NCBI GenBank assembly: GCA_000383355.1
Contig: KB911090.1
Span: 198,234 to 262,233 of the forward strand
DNA: 64,000 nucleotides
Direction: 5' to 3'
From: Flavobacterium sp. SCGC AAA160-P02
GTDB taxonomy: Bacteria; Bacteroidota; Bacteroidia; Flavobacteriales; Flavobacteriaceae
Below are positions 17,191 to 26,737 of the stretch, one piece after another. Below the pieces are notes generated by a model. That model made no database searches. It saw only the letters and a list, made by a program, of their open reading frames with translations, and was not told the DNA's origin. A program made the position numbers and the translations under genes. Position 1 is the stretch's first letter, and the number at the start of each line of letters is the position of its first letter.

Positions 17191-17763
17191 ATGAAGAGAG
17201 TTATTATTTTTGCCTCAGGAGCTGGTTCAAATGCCGAAAATATTATTAGATACTTCCAGAATTCTAAAAAGATCTCTGTAGAAAAAGTATTTTGTAACAA
17301 AAAAGAAGCAGGTGTTTTTAATCGTTGTAAAAAACTAGCCATAGATTGTGAGTGGTTTTCTCGTGAAGATTTTTCTTATTCTAATAAAATACTAAAAGCA
17401 TTACAAAAAGAAACCGACTTCATAGTGTTAGCAGGCTTTTTATGGAAAATTCCTGAAAATATTGTAGCAGCATTCCCAAATAAAATTATAAATATTCATC
17501 CAGCTTTATTGCCAAAATATGGTGGAAAAGGAATGTATGGAATGCATGTGCACAATGCCGTTAAAAATAGTGGTGATCTAGAAACTGGTATCACTATTCA
17601 TTTTGTTAATGAACACTATGATGAAGGTGGTGTTATTTTTCAGGCTAAAACCCAGCTAAAAGTATCGGATTCTCCAGAAGATATTGCGCAAAAAATTCAT
17701 ATATTAGAATATGAATACTTTCCTAAGCTTATTGAAAAAACCATTTTAAAAGATGGGAACTAA
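17191..17763 (+). CDS. purN: Phosphoribosylglycinamide formyltransferase
   Basis: A 190-residue folate-dependent enzyme of purine synthesis that formylates GAR using 10-formyl-THF. It shows VIIFASGAGSNAENII at the start, the catalytic NIHPALLPKYGG (~101-112), HNAV, and ETGITIHFVNEHYDEGGVIF with the essential Asp. I chose the ATG at 17191; a GTG at 17176 is in frame but adds residues not seen in the family. The stop overlaps rnhA by 11 bases. Confidence 0.93.
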   Translation: MKRVIIFASGAGSNAENIIRYFQNSKKISVEKVFCNKKEAGVFNRCKKLAIDCEWFSREDFSYSNKILKALQKETDFIVLAGFLWKIPENIVAAFPNKIINIHPALLPKYGGKGMYGMHVHNAVKNSGDLETGITIHFVNEHYDEGGVIFQAKTQLKVSDSPEDIAQKIHILEYEYFPKLIEKTILKDGN

Positions 17764-18388
17764 AAAATACTATGTGGTATGGGAGGGAAAAGAAACCGGA
17801 GTATTCTCTTCTTGGGATACCGTTAAAAAGCTAGTACAAGGATATGAAGGGGCTAAATACAAGTCTTTTGTTAGTAAAGTGGAAGCTGACAAAGCTATCA
17901 AAAAAAACTTCTCAGATTATAAAGGAAAAGTCACTAAAAAAAAAGCATTATCTACAACTGAAAAAGCAACCTATGGAATTCCTATAAAAAATAGCTTAAC
18001 GGTAGATGCGGCTTGTAGTGGAAACCCAGGTAAAATGGAATATCGTGGGGTGCTACATCATAACAAACAAGAAGTTTTTAAAATGGGTCCTTTTAAAAAC
18101 GGCACCAATAATATTGGAGAGTTTCTAGCCTTAGTTCACGGAATTTCACTCTTAAACAAGAAAGGACTACACACCTTGCCTATATACTCAGATTCTAGAA
18201 TTGCAATGTCTTGGGTTAAAAAGAAAGTCTGCAGAACCAATGTAACCTTTGACTCCTCTAATAGTGAGCTATTGGCTTTAATTCATAGAGCTGAAAGATG
18301 GCTAAAAGAAAATTCATTCAGCAATCCAATTTTAAAATGGGAAACCAAAGCTTGGGGAGAAATTCCTGCAGATTTTGGAAGAAAATAA
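17753..18388 (+). CDS. rnhA: Ribonuclease H with N-terminal viroplasmin-like domain
   Basis: A 211-residue two-domain RNase H1. Residues ~4-48 are the caulimovirus viroplasmin-like hybrid-binding domain (KKYYVVWEGKETGVFSSW, KSFVSKVEADKAI). A Lys-rich linker leads to the catalytic domain, ~78-211, with the acidic tetrad visible as Asp85 (TVDAACSGNPG), Glu123 (NNIGEFLALVHG), Asp147 (IYSDSRIA) and Asp207 (IPADFGRK). It degrades RNA in RNA-DNA hybrids. This domain order is shared with eukaryotic RNase H1 and common in Bacteroidota. It overlaps purN, suggesting one transcript. Confidence 0.9.
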   Translation: MGTKKYYVVWEGKETGVFSSWDTVKKLVQGYEGAKYKSFVSKVEADKAIKKNFSDYKGKVTKKKALSTTEKATYGIPIKNSLTVDAACSGNPGKMEYRGVLHHNKQEVFKMGPFKNGTNNIGEFLALVHGISLLNKKGLHTLPIYSDSRIAMSWVKKKVCRTNVTFDSSNSELLALIHRAERWLKENSFSNPILKWETKAWGEIPADFGRK

Positions 18389-18404
18389 AGAGTGGGTCTT
18401 TTTC

Positions 18405-18435
18405 AAAAAAAACCTCCAGCATAATGCTAGAGGTT
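18405..18435 (-). terminator. Terminator of sdhCAB
   Basis: Arms AACCTCCAGCA (18411-18421) and TGCTAGAGGTT (18425-18435) pair with one mismatch around a TAA loop. On the minus strand a run of U's follows, 35 bases past the sdhB stop codon. Confidence 0.75.
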
Positions 18436-18470
18436 CTCGTATATTCAATTTTAAAAACGATAAGAATAAA

Positions 18471-19217
18471 TTATCCTTTTAAACTTGCTGATAAGTATTC
18501 ACGATTCATTCTGGCAATATTCTCTAAAGAAATTCCTTTCGGACATTCTACTTCACAGGCTCCTGTATTGGTACAGTTTCCAAAACCTTCATCATCCATT
18601 TGTTGCACCATGTTTAACACTCGGTCTGTAGCTTCAATCTGACCCTGTGGAAGCAAAGCGTATTGAGAAACTTTTGCTGAAACAAATAGCATTGCACTAG
18701 AGTTTTTACAAGAAGCAACACAGGCCCCACAACCAATACATGTAGCTGCATCCATGGCTGCATCTGCTGCATGTTTAGAAATTGGAATTGAATTTGCATC
18801 TTGGGTGTTTCCTGAGGTATTTACAGAAATAAATCCGCCTGCATGTTGTACTCTATCAAAAGCACTTCTATCTACTACTAGATCTTTAATTACAGGAAAT
18901 GCTTTGGCTCTAAATGGCTCTATGTAAATAGTATCTCCATCTTTAAACATTCGCATATGTAACTGACATGTAGTAACCCTTCTATCTGGTCCATGGGCTT
19001 CTCCATTAATATATAATGAACACATCCCACAAATTCCTTCCCTACAATCATGATCAAAAGCTACAGGAGAATCTCCTTTTTCTATCAATTGATTGTTTAA
19101 CACATCCAACATTTCAAGGAAAGACATGTCTGGAGACACCTCGGAGATTTTATAATCTACCAATTGTCCTTTATCGTTTGCGCTTTTCTGACGCCAAATT
19201 TTTAACGTTAAATTCAT
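18471..19217 (-). CDS. sdhB: Succinate dehydrogenase iron-sulfur subunit
   Basis: A 248-residue subunit that passes electrons from SdhA flavin to the membrane quinone. Cys ligands for the [2Fe-2S] cluster are in CREGICGMC (~58-66) with a later Cys in RVTTC. Two ferredoxin-like motifs follow, [13 protein letters not shown] and [14 protein letters not shown], for the 4Fe-4S and 3Fe-4S centres. It is the last gene of sdhCAB, 11 bases after sdhA. The type with one large cytochrome subunit is usual in Bacteroidota. Confidence 0.95.
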   Translation of the reverse strand: MNLTLKIWRQKSANDKGQLVDYKISEVSPDMSFLEMLDVLNNQLIEKGDSPVAFDHDCREGICGMCSLYINGEAHGPDRRVTTCQLHMRMFKDGDTIYIEPFRAKAFPVIKDLVVDRSAFDRVQHAGGFISVNTSGNTQDANSIPISKHAADAAMDAATCIGCGACVASCKNSSAMLFVSAKVSQYALLPQGQIEATDRVLNMVQQMDDEGFGNCTNTGACEVECPKGISLENIARMNREYLSASLKG

Positions 19218-19228
19218 CTCTCCTTAAA

Positions 19229-21226
19229 TTATTTATATGATCTTTCTTTCACTTCAATATTTTCATACACCAAAGCTTCTTTATGTAATACCGCGTCTTT
19301 TGGCTCTCCTTTATATTCCCAAGCAGAAACAAACTGAAACTCTGTACTTCTCTTGGCTTCGCCTTCTGGTGTTTGATGTTCTTCTCTAAAGTGTCCTCCA
19401 GCAGATTCTTCTCTAACTAAGGCGTCCTTTGCAAACAATTCACCTAATTCTAAGAAATCTGCAACACGTCCTGCTTTTGCTAATTGTTCATTAAACTCAT
19501 CTGCTGTTCCAGGAACTAAAACTTCTTTGTAAAACTCTTTTCGTAAGTCAGAAATTTCTTGAATGGCTTCTTTTAGCTCTTTTTCATTTCTAGACATCCC
19601 GCATTTATTCCACATAATCTTTCCTAGACGTCTATGAAAAGAATCAACAGACTTGGTTCCTTTATTATTAATTAAATGATCAATTGTTTCTTTAGCACTT
19701 TTTTCAGCTTCTTCAAACTCTGGTGAATCTGTAGAAATAGCCCCTGTTCTAATATCGTGTGATAAATAGTCTCCAATTGTATATGGTAATACAAAATACC
19801 CATCGGCCAAGCCTTGCATTAGTGCAGAAGCTCCTAATCTATTTGATCCGTGATCAGAAAAGTTTGCTTCTCCAATTGCATACAATCCTGGAATGGTTGT
19901 TTGTAAGTTGTAATCTACCCAAATACCTCCCATGGTATAATGTACCGCTGGAAAAATCATCATAGGTGTTTCGTATGGGTTCTCGTCTACGATCTTCTCA
20001 TACATCTGAAATAAATTCCCATACTTAGCTTTCACAACTTCTTTACCAAGTTCCTTTACTAATGCATCATCATTTTCATTTAGTCCTTTTACATGTGCTT
20101 TTTCTTTTCCGTATCGAATAATTGCTGCTGCAAAATCTAAATAAACGGCTTCACCCGTTGCATTAATTCCATACCCAGCATCACAGCGTTCTTTTGCTGC
20201 TCTAGAGGCAACATCTCTTGGCACTAAGTTCCCAAAAGCTGGATATCTTCTTTCTAAGTAGTAATCTCTATCTTGCTCAGCTAACTGAGTTGGTTTAAGC
20301 TTACCTGATCTTATTGCCTCTACATCTTTCATGTGTTTTGGCACCCAAATTCGCCCATCATTTCTCAACGATTCAGACATCAATGTTAATTTAGATTGAT
20401 GATCTCCAGAAACAGGAATACAGGTTGGATGAATTTGTGTATAACAAGGGTTTGCAAAATAAGCACCTCGCTTATGTGCTCTCCACGCAGCTGTTACATT
20501 AGATCCCATAGCATTGGTAGATAAGAAAAATACGTTTCCATACCCTCCTGTTCCTAAAACTACTGCATGTGCAGCATGTCTTTCTATTTCTCCTGTAACT
20601 AAATTACGTGCTATAATTCCTCTGGCTTTTCCATCTACAATTACAACATCAAGCATTTCATGCCTGTTGTACATTTTAATTTTTCCTCGTCCTATTTGAC
20701 GGTTCATGGCAGAATAGGCTCCTAATAATAATTGTTGCCCTGTTTGTCCTTTGGCATAAAAAGTTCTTGAAACCAAGACACCTCCAAAAGAACGGTTATC
20801 TAACAACCCACCGTAATCACGGGCAAAAGGAACTCCTTGAGCCACACATTGATCTATAATATTTGCTGAAACTTCTGCTAAACGGTATACATTTGCTTCA
20901 CGAGAACGATAATCTCCACCTTTAACTGTATCATAAAACAATCTGTAAGTTGAATCTCCATCTCCTTGATAATTTTTTGCTGCATTAATTCCTCCTTGAG
21001 CCGCAATTGAATGTGCTCTACGGGGTGAATCTTGAAAACAAAATGCTTTTACATTATATCCTAATTCTGCTAAAGTTGCTGCTGCAGAACCTCCTGCCAA
21101 ACCTGTTCCTACAACAATAACATCTATTAAACGTTTATTTGCAGGGTTAACGAGGTTGATGTCGTTTTTATGATTTGTCCACTTTTCTGCGAGTGCACCT
21201 TGAGGTATTTTTGAATCTAAAGCCAT
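19229..21226 (-). CDS. sdhA: Succinate dehydrogenase / fumarate reductase flavoprotein subunit
   Basis: A 665-residue FAD-linked catalytic subunit. It has the dinucleotide-binding [19 protein letters not shown] near residue 35, the FAD-attachment region [15 protein letters not shown] and active-site elements [16 protein letters not shown] and [16 protein letters not shown]. The length and the N-terminal extension ([10 protein letters not shown]) match the Bacteroidota and B. subtilis-type enzyme rather than the E. coli form. It is 1 base after sdhC. Role: succinate to fumarate in the TCA cycle, reversible in some relatives. Confidence 0.95.
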   Translation of the reverse strand: MALDSKIPQGALAEKWTNHKNDINLVNPANKRLIDVIVVGTGLAGGSAAATLAELGYNVKAFCFQDSPRRAHSIAAQGGINAAKNYQGDGDSTYRLFYDTVKGGDYRSREANVYRLAEVSANIIDQCVAQGVPFARDYGGLLDNRSFGGVLVSRTFYAKGQTGQQLLLGAYSAMNRQIGRGKIKMYNRHEMLDVVIVDGKARGIIARNLVTGEIERHAAHAVVLGTGGYGNVFFLSTNAMGSNVTAAWRAHKRGAYFANPCYTQIHPTCIPVSGDHQSKLTLMSESLRNDGRIWVPKHMKDVEAIRSGKLKPTQLAEQDRDYYLERRYPAFGNLVPRDVASRAAKERCDAGYGINATGEAVYLDFAAAIIRYGKEKAHVKGLNENDDALVKELGKEVVKAKYGNLFQMYEKIVDENPYETPMMIFPAVHYTMGGIWVDYNLQTTIPGLYAIGEANFSDHGSNRLGASALMQGLADGYFVLPYTIGDYLSHDIRTGAISTDSPEFEEAEKSAKETIDHLINNKGTKSVDSFHRRLGKIMWNKCGMSRNEKELKEAIQEISDLRKEFYKEVLVPGTADEFNEQLAKAGRVADFLELGELFAKDALVREESAGGHFREEHQTPEGEAKRSTEFQFVSAWEYKGEPKDAVLHKEALVYENIEVKERSYK

Positions 21227-21227
21227 C

Positions 21228-21920
21228 CTATAAAATGTGTTTTAAATGATGATATAATGCAATAAAAATAAAGCCTACAGGAATTCCTATCGCATATATT
21301 TTAGAGAATCTTTTCAATCCTTTTGTGTATTTATTATTAGCTCCAACTGATTGAAATGCCGAATCAAATCCGTGTAATAAGTGTAATGCCAGGAAAACAA
21401 AAGAAATTACGTAGAGTGCAACTCTCCACATATCAACAAACTTGTGTTGTAAATGTTCTAAATATCTAAACCCACTTTCACTATTATTAGGATCTATAAG
21501 ACCAGACATATCTCCGTCTATAAATTTTATGGTTATTTCAGGAACCCAAAAATCATAAAAGTGAAGGAGCATAAATGCTAAAATTGTAAGTCCACTCCAA
21601 ATCATATTTCTACTCATCCAAGAAGAGTTTGCTCCTCCATTATTTACCGCATATTTTATTTGACGTGCTTTGGTGTTTTTAATTTCTAAGACAAACCCCA
21701 TCACAAAGTGAAAAATAACTCCAAAAATTAACACAGGTTGCAGCGCATATTGAATTACCCAAAAGGTTCCCATAAAATGAGAGACTTCATTAAATGTGTC
21801 TGGACTAAATACAGAAAGTATGTTTATAGCAAAATGTTGTAAAAGAAAAATCATAAGAAAGAGCGCTGAAATTGCCATTGCAAACTTTCTACCTATTGAA
21901 GAACTTAGAATTCCACTCAT
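21228..21920 (-). CDS. sdhC: Succinate dehydrogenase cytochrome b subunit (b558 type)
   Basis: A 230-residue membrane anchor with five hydrophobic helices, typical of the single-subunit diheme type. Conserved His residues sit in helices ([48 protein letters not shown]) and are the likely haem b ligands. It docks SdhAB and reduces menaquinone. First gene of the operon, behind a well-formed flavobacterial promoter (21943-21973). Confidence 0.93.
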   Translation of the reverse strand: MSGILSSSIGRKFAMAISALFLMIFLLQHFAINILSVFSPDTFNEVSHFMGTFWVIQYALQPVLIFGVIFHFVMGFVLEIKNTKARQIKYAVNNGGANSSWMSRNMIWSGLTILAFMLLHFYDFWVPEITIKFIDGDMSGLIDPNNSESGFRYLEHLQHKFVDMWRVALYVISFVFLALHLLHGFDSAFQSVGANNKYTKGLKRFSKIYAIGIPVGFIFIALYHHLKHIL

Positions 21921-21942
21921 TATTGGTTAATTTTTATGCCTG

Positions 21943-21973
21943 CAAAGGTACAACTCAATCGTTTTCTAACCAA
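21943..21973 (-). promoter_or_regulatory. Promoter of sdhCAB
   Basis: On the minus strand: TTG (21973-21971), 20 bases, then TACCTTTG (21950-21943). This is a full match to the Flavobacterium TTG-N(17-23)-TAnnTTTG pattern. It lies 22 bases before the sdhC start. Confidence 0.6.
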
Positions 21974-22132
21974 ACTCCAAAAACTATTTTACTTTGTATT
22001 TAGAATCATTATAGTTAATTAAATTAATACTCTCTGTAAAAAATTAAGTTTTCATTTTTATTAAAAACTCTTAACGCAACCTTTTAAAAGTATTTGCACC
22101 TATGATGTATAATTTAATAACTACCCAATATT

Positions 22133-22396
22133 ATGAAAACTAAACTGTACTCCTTATTACTTGGTATTGTTGCTATTGTGTTATTTTCTAATTGTGAATC
22201 TAACACAGAAGATATTATACCAGACCCTATTATAGAAACCCCAATAGAAGAAACTCCAACCTTATTAACAAGCCTTTCATTTGAAGAAACCTATGCTTTT
22301 GAAGCCAACCTCTTGGGTGGCCCTCACAAAGAAAATAACTTAATCGTCTACTGTATTTCAAAAACTTCAGTAGACGATGCTATTTTAACTGTGTAG
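22133..22396 (+). CDS. Small putative lipoprotein, possibly a truncated remnant
   Basis: An 87-codon frame with a convincing lipoprotein signal peptide (MKTKLYSLLLGIVAIVLFSNC, Cys21 in LFSNC), followed by an acidic Pro/Thr/Glu linker (DPIIETPIEETPT) typical of flavobacterial surface lipoproteins. After that the chain runs into sequence that overlaps the 3' end of the opposite-strand gene by 49 bases and then stops, with no folded domain. This suggests a lipoprotein gene that lost its body by deletion, or a genuine tiny lipoprotein. Unrecognised otherwise. Confidence 0.4.
   Translation: MKTKLYSLLLGIVAIVLFSNCESNTEDIIPDPIIETPIEETPTLLTSLSFEETYAFEANLLGGPHKENNLIVYCISKTSVDDAILTV
22343..22378. repeat. 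Inverted repeat spanning a stop codon
   Basis: Perfect 11-base arms ATCGTCTACTG (22343-22353) and CAGTAGACGAT (22368-22378) around a 14-base loop. The stop codon of the leftward gene at 22348-22350 is inside the arm. No U-tract follows on either strand, so it is not a classic terminator; it could protect mRNA 3' ends. Confidence 0.6.
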
Positions 22397-25182
22397 ACTC
22401 CTTTTGGTAAAAAGTATGTGCCATTTTTAGCAGCTTTTAATGACTGATCTTTAACCTTTTTTAAATACGCTTTTCGTCCTTTTTCAGAAAAGGAAAGATC
22501 AAAGCTAGCCTCATTAAACCCTTTATCAGAATCTTTAACTGTAGAGGCCACTAATAGCTCATCTTTATAAATATTTATAGTTACTTTTTTTGAACTATTT
22601 AAGTAATATGGAATTGAAATTTTTGGAATAAATGGAGATGACCATCTCCCCCATGAATTTCCCCACCTTCTATCTTTTTTAATGTTTGAAATTGAAAATA
22701 TATGAGATTCTTTTGCTATGATTTCTGAGGTCATTGACTGAAGTGAGGTAATCGTTGCTTTATATAAACTCCTTCCATGTGTTCCCAAAATTAAATGTTT
22801 AGCCGTTGGCTGAATAACCAAATCATGAATGGCTACATTGGGCAATCCTTTTTGAAAAGGAGACCACTCTTTACCCTGATTAAAAGAAGCATAGGCCCCG
22901 TTATCTGTACCAACATACAATAAGTTTGGGTTTTCAGAATCTTCACGAATTACATTTACTGGTGATGTTGGAATATTATTAGAAATATTCTCCCAGTTTT
23001 TCCCGTAATCATTGGAGACATAGATATACACCGTAAAATCATCTGAACGATATCCGTTTAACGTTACATAAACACGTTCTTTTTTATGTTTTGAAGCAAT
23101 CACTCTACTTACCCACAACTCTTTTGGAAAAGAGTTTGAAACGCGCTCCCAAGAACCTCCTCCGTTTTTAGAAAGATGCACATAACCATCATCTGAACCA
23201 ACATACAAGAGTCCAAATTGAAAAGGAGATTCAGAAATGGTGGTTAAAGTTCCGTAAGCAACATTTCCTTTTTTCCCGCCAGTTGTTAGATCGTCTGAAA
23301 TAGTTTCCCAAGTATCTCCTTGATTTAAACTTCTATGTAATTTATTGCCTCCTAGATATAAAATATCTTGGTTGTGTCTAGATAAATGGATGGGTGTTTG
23401 CCAATTAAATCTGTAGGGAGCTTCTCCCAAAGTATGTTTAGGCTGAATATATGTTCTTTCTCCTTTATCTCTGTTAAGTCTAAAGTAATTTCCAAATTGA
23501 GAACCTGTATACACAATAGATGGGTTTCTGTCATCTACTTGAACTTGCATGCCATCTCCTCCCATAATAGATGTATAAGGGTTTTTGCCTGTTTGGTGCC
23601 ATCTGTTATTCATCTTAGCATTGTGAGATGCTGTCCAAACACCGTTATCTTGCAAACCTCCATACACATTATACGGTGTTTGGTTGTCTGCGTAAATTGC
23701 ATAAAACTGCCCTACCGATGGTGAGTTTAATTTTACCCAATGTTCTCCATCATCATAGGAAATATTAAGTCCTCCATCATTTCCTTCAACAAGATGTCCT
23801 TTTCTTTTTGGATTTACCCATAGGGCTTGATGATCTGAATGCACATTTTCTTTCCCAATAGAAGTAAATGTTTTTCCACCATCTTTAGATTTTAATATAG
23901 GCACTCCCAATACATAAATAGCATTTTTATCTTGAGGGTCTACACGAATTTCTCCAAAGTAATATCCATAAGAAGAATACAAACCATCTATATGGTTTTT
24001 ATGTGTTTTATTCCAGTTTTTTCCTCCATTTGTAGTAACAAAAACCTCAGCCCCTTCAACTGGAGTATCAAACAACAAGGTATTTGCATTCTCTACATAT
24101 TTTGCTAAATCTATTGGCTTTACAGCACCAGACCTAACCATTTTTTTTACAGATACTGCACTATATTTCTCTTGAAAACGATTTGCTTTTAAGTAATTAT
24201 TTAATTTTTTGTCTGTTAATTTTAAGAATTGATCTTTAGACATCTTTTTAAAACCTTCTTTTGTTAACCCATTAGAAGCTTGGTTTTTCTTCTCTTTAGA
24301 AGCTCTTCTAAACTGACTATCATGTAAAGCATACACTGTGTTTTCATCATAAATACTTAATCCAATTCTTCCAACACCAGCCCCATTTCTAAATCCATTA
24401 TTGCTAGAAATATTTTTCCAAGTATCTCCACCGTCTGTACTTTTATAGATAGCAGAATTATTTCCGTCTCCGTCAAAATTCCAAGCTTTACGTTCTCGCT
24501 CCCAAGAAGCCGCATACAATACATTAGGGTTTTCTGGCGCAGCTACCACATCTATAATTCCGGTATCATTATTTATAAATAATGTTTTCTTCCATGTCTT
24601 CCCTCCATCAATTGTTTTAAAAACTCCTCGTTCTTTGTTTGGGGTATACAAATGACCAATAACTCCAACCACCACTTCTTCTGGATTTTCTGAATTAATA
24701 ACAATTCTACTTACATGATGAGAATCTGACAAACCAACATGTTCCCAAGTTTTTCCTTGATTGTTAGATTTTAACATCCCTATTCCGGCATATGAAGATC
24801 TTGAAGAGTTTTTTTCACCTGTTCCAACCCAGATAGTTCTGTTGTTCCAATCTACAGCAATGTCACCAACATTTTGGGTAGGGCTGTTATCTAAAAGAGG
24901 CGTAAAGGAAGCTCCATTATTATTCGTATACCACAACCCTCCAGATGCATAGCCTACATAAAACTCTGTTGGATCCTCAGGGTTTACTGCCATGTCTGCT
25001 ACTCGCCCACTCATTACAGTTGGTCCAATATTAGTAAAAGACAGGTTTTTAATGATAGATGTTTTTGTTAGCGCCTCCTTTTCTTTGAGTGCTTTTGTTA
25101 CAACTTCTGATTCTGTTGCAGATTGTTGAGCAGATATACCTATAGTAATGAATAAAAATAAAGCCTTAAAAATAGTTTTCAT
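22348..25182 (-). CDS. Secreted Asp-box (BNR/sortilin VPS10-like) beta-propeller protein
   Basis: A 944-residue exported protein (signal peptide ending ITIGISAQQS). About ten Asp-box turns, S-x-D-x-G-x-T-W, are visible, for example NNQGKTWEHV, DGGKTWKKT, DGGDTWKNI, NGGKNWNKT, DGGKTFTSI and NDYGKNWENI. They fold as beta-propeller blades like sortilin, photosystem stability factors and sialidases. A Lys-rich helical insert lies at about residues 295-360. No sialidase Arg triad was recognised, so glycosidase labels given to relatives are doubtful. There is no T9SS tail. The C-terminal ~120 residues form a beta domain. Single gene; substrate unknown. Confidence 0.8.
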   Translation of the reverse strand: MKTIFKALFLFITIGISAQQSATESEVVTKALKEKEALTKTSIIKNLSFTNIGPTVMSGRVADMAVNPEDPTEFYVGYASGGLWYTNNNGASFTPLLDNSPTQNVGDIAVDWNNRTIWVGTGEKNSSRSSYAGIGMLKSNNQGKTWEHVGLSDSHHVSRIVINSENPEEVVVGVIGHLYTPNKERGVFKTIDGGKTWKKTLFINNDTGIIDVVAAPENPNVLYAASWERERKAWNFDGDGNNSAIYKSTDGGDTWKNISSNNGFRNGAGVGRIGLSIYDENTVYALHDSQFRRASKEKKNQASNGLTKEGFKKMSKDQFLKLTDKKLNNYLKANRFQEKYSAVSVKKMVRSGAVKPIDLAKYVENANTLLFDTPVEGAEVFVTTNGGKNWNKTHKNHIDGLYSSYGYYFGEIRVDPQDKNAIYVLGVPILKSKDGGKTFTSIGKENVHSDHQALWVNPKRKGHLVEGNDGGLNISYDDGEHWVKLNSPSVGQFYAIYADNQTPYNVYGGLQDNGVWTASHNAKMNNRWHQTGKNPYTSIMGGDGMQVQVDDRNPSIVYTGSQFGNYFRLNRDKGERTYIQPKHTLGEAPYRFNWQTPIHLSRHNQDILYLGGNKLHRSLNQGDTWETISDDLTTGGKKGNVAYGTLTTISESPFQFGLLYVGSDDGYVHLSKNGGGSWERVSNSFPKELWVSRVIASKHKKERVYVTLNGYRSDDFTVYIYVSNDYGKNWENISNNIPTSPVNVIREDSENPNLLYVGTDNGAYASFNQGKEWSPFQKGLPNVAIHDLVIQPTAKHLILGTHGRSLYKATITSLQSMTSEIIAKESHIFSISNIKKDRRWGNSWGRWSSPFIPKISIPYYLNSSKKVTINIYKDELLVASTVKDSDKGFNEASFDLSFSEKGRKAYLKKVKDQSLKAAKNGTYFLPKGVYTVKIASSTEVFEIQ

Positions 25183-25314
25183 GATGGTTAATTTTTTGTT
25201 GTATTTGTTATGTATAGTCTCTCAAAAATAGCGAATAAATTTTTGTGATGATTTTCTACTTTACTTTTCTTTTAGTTTAATCTTATTCCTGTGCGAAAAA
25301 AAAGAGGTCACACT

Positions 25315-25343
25315 TTGGCTTACAATTAATCGGTGTACATTTG
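25315..25343 (+). promoter_or_regulatory. Promoter of the DEAD-box helicase gene
   Basis: TTG (25315-25317), 18 bases, then TACATTTG (25336-25343). Full match to the flavobacterial consensus. The start codon is 50 bases downstream, leaving a leader of roughly 45 bases. Confidence 0.6.
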
Positions 25344-25393
25344 CGGCATTATTCAGAAAAAATACTATTGTTATTTTTTCATAAACATTATAG

Positions 25394-26683
25394 ATGTCAT
25401 TTAAAGATTTAGGCCTAACAGATGCTTTGTTAAAAGCGGTTCAAGAAAAAGGATATACAACTCCTTCTCCAATTCAAGAAAAAGCAATTCCACATATTTT
25501 AGCAGGAAAAGATGTACTAGCTTCTGCGCAAACAGGAACTGGAAAAACAGCTGGTTTTACCCTACCTGTTCTTCAATATTTGTCAGAAACAAAACACCCT
25601 AAATACAGACCTTTAAGGGCATTAGTTTTAACACCAACAAGAGAACTAGCTGCTCAAGTATATGATAATGTGAGAGAATATAGCTCTTATTTAAACATTC
25701 ATTCAGCGGTTGTTTTTGGTGGAGTGAAAGCTGCTTCTCAAATTGCTACCCTAAAAAGAGGGGTCGATATTTTGGTGGCAACTCCAGGTAGATTATTAGA
25801 CTTACACAATCAAAAAGCAGTTTCATTTAAACGCATAGATGTCTTAATTTTAGATGAAGCAGACAGAATGTTAGACATGGGGTTTGTAAGAGATATCAAT
25901 AAGATTATTAGTTTTATGCCTGCAAAAAGGCAAAACCTACTATTTTCGGCTACCTTTTCTAAAGAAATTAAACAACTAGCTCAAACTATTTTAAGAAACC
26001 CAGTGATGGTAGAGGCTGAGCCAGAAAACTCAACGGCCGAGATGGTGAGTCAAAAAGCTTATAGGGTCAATAAAAAAGATAAAACAAGCATTGTTACCAA
26101 CCTCATAAAAGACGGAAACTGGAATCAAGTATTAATCTTTATGAGAACCAAGCACGGGGCTAATAAATTAACAAAACAACTGCTTCAATCTGGAATTTCT
26201 GCAGCTGCCATTCATGGTAACAAGAGTCAGGGCGCTAGAACCAAGGCCTTATCAAATTTTAAAACCAATGATATTCGTGTATTAGTTGCTACAGATATTG
26301 CGGCTCGTGGCTTAGACATTCCATTATTACCGCATGTTGTTAATTTTGAATTACCTAATATTCCTGAAGACTATGTTCACAGAATAGGAAGAACAGGAAG
26401 AGCTGGTGCAAGTGGTGAAGCTATTTCTTTAGTTTGTAGTGAAGAGACAGAATATCAACGAGAAATAGAAAAATTGCTGGGTAAAAAATTAGCCACTGAA
26501 ATTATAGAAGGCTACGAACCAACCGACAATGCTCCACCAAAAAGAGCTGCTACTCAAAGCAAGGGTTCTTTTAAGAGCTCATCTTCAAAAAAACCACATC
26601 GAAAAAACCATACGCCAAGAGACGCTAGATCATCTAACTCTGAAGGGCGTAGCAAAAGAAACTCAAGAAACAGACGCAGATAA
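25394..26683 (+). CDS. DEAD-box RNA helicase, RhlE-like
   Basis: A 429-residue ATP-dependent RNA helicase. All core motifs are present in order: Q motif ([10 protein letters not shown]), [35 protein letters not shown] and [10 protein letters not shown]. The last ~60 residues are a basic Ser/Lys/Arg tail ([21 protein letters not shown]) that probably binds RNA non-specifically. The short core and tail fit RhlE rather than DeaD or SrmB. Likely roles are ribosome assembly or mRNA turnover, often cold-induced. It stands alone behind its own promoter. Confidence 0.9.
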   Translation: MSFKDLGLTDALLKAVQEKGYTTPSPIQEKAIPHILAGKDVLASAQTGTGKTAGFTLPVLQYLSETKHPKYRPLRALVLTPTRELAAQVYDNVREYSSYLNIHSAVVFGGVKAASQIATLKRGVDILVATPGRLLDLHNQKAVSFKRIDVLILDEADRMLDMGFVRDINKIISFMPAKRQNLLFSATFSKEIKQLAQTILRNPVMVEAEPENSTAEMVSQKAYRVNKKDKTSIVTNLIKDGNWNQVLIFMRTKHGANKLTKQLLQSGISAAAIHGNKSQGARTKALSNFKTNDIRVLVATDIAARGLDIPLLPHVVNFELPNIPEDYVHRIGRTGRAGASGEAISLVCSEETEYQREIEKLLGKKLATEIIEGYEPTDNAPPKRAATQSKGSFKSSSSKKPHRKNHTPRDARSSNSEGRSKRNSRNRRR

Positions 26684-26710
26684 CGCGTCTTTTTTTTGCT
26701 TTTTATTAGC

Positions 26711-26718
26711 TACATTTG
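26711..26718 (+). promoter_or_regulatory. -7 box upstream of pepP
   Basis: TACATTTG matches TAnnTTTG and lies 19 bases before the ATG. The upstream TTG is at a shorter spacing than usual. Confidence 0.4.
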
Positions 26719-26737
26719 TGAATTAAATACGTAGAAA

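Noticed and set aside
18298..18642. Plus-strand frame spanning the rnhA end and sdhB 3' part
   Set aside because: It overlaps rnhA, the sdh terminator and sdhB; the translation has no family likeness.
19759..19965. Opposite-strand frames inside sdhA and other strong genes
   Set aside because: These are shadows of well-supported coding regions with no recognisable motif and no spacing or promoter signals.
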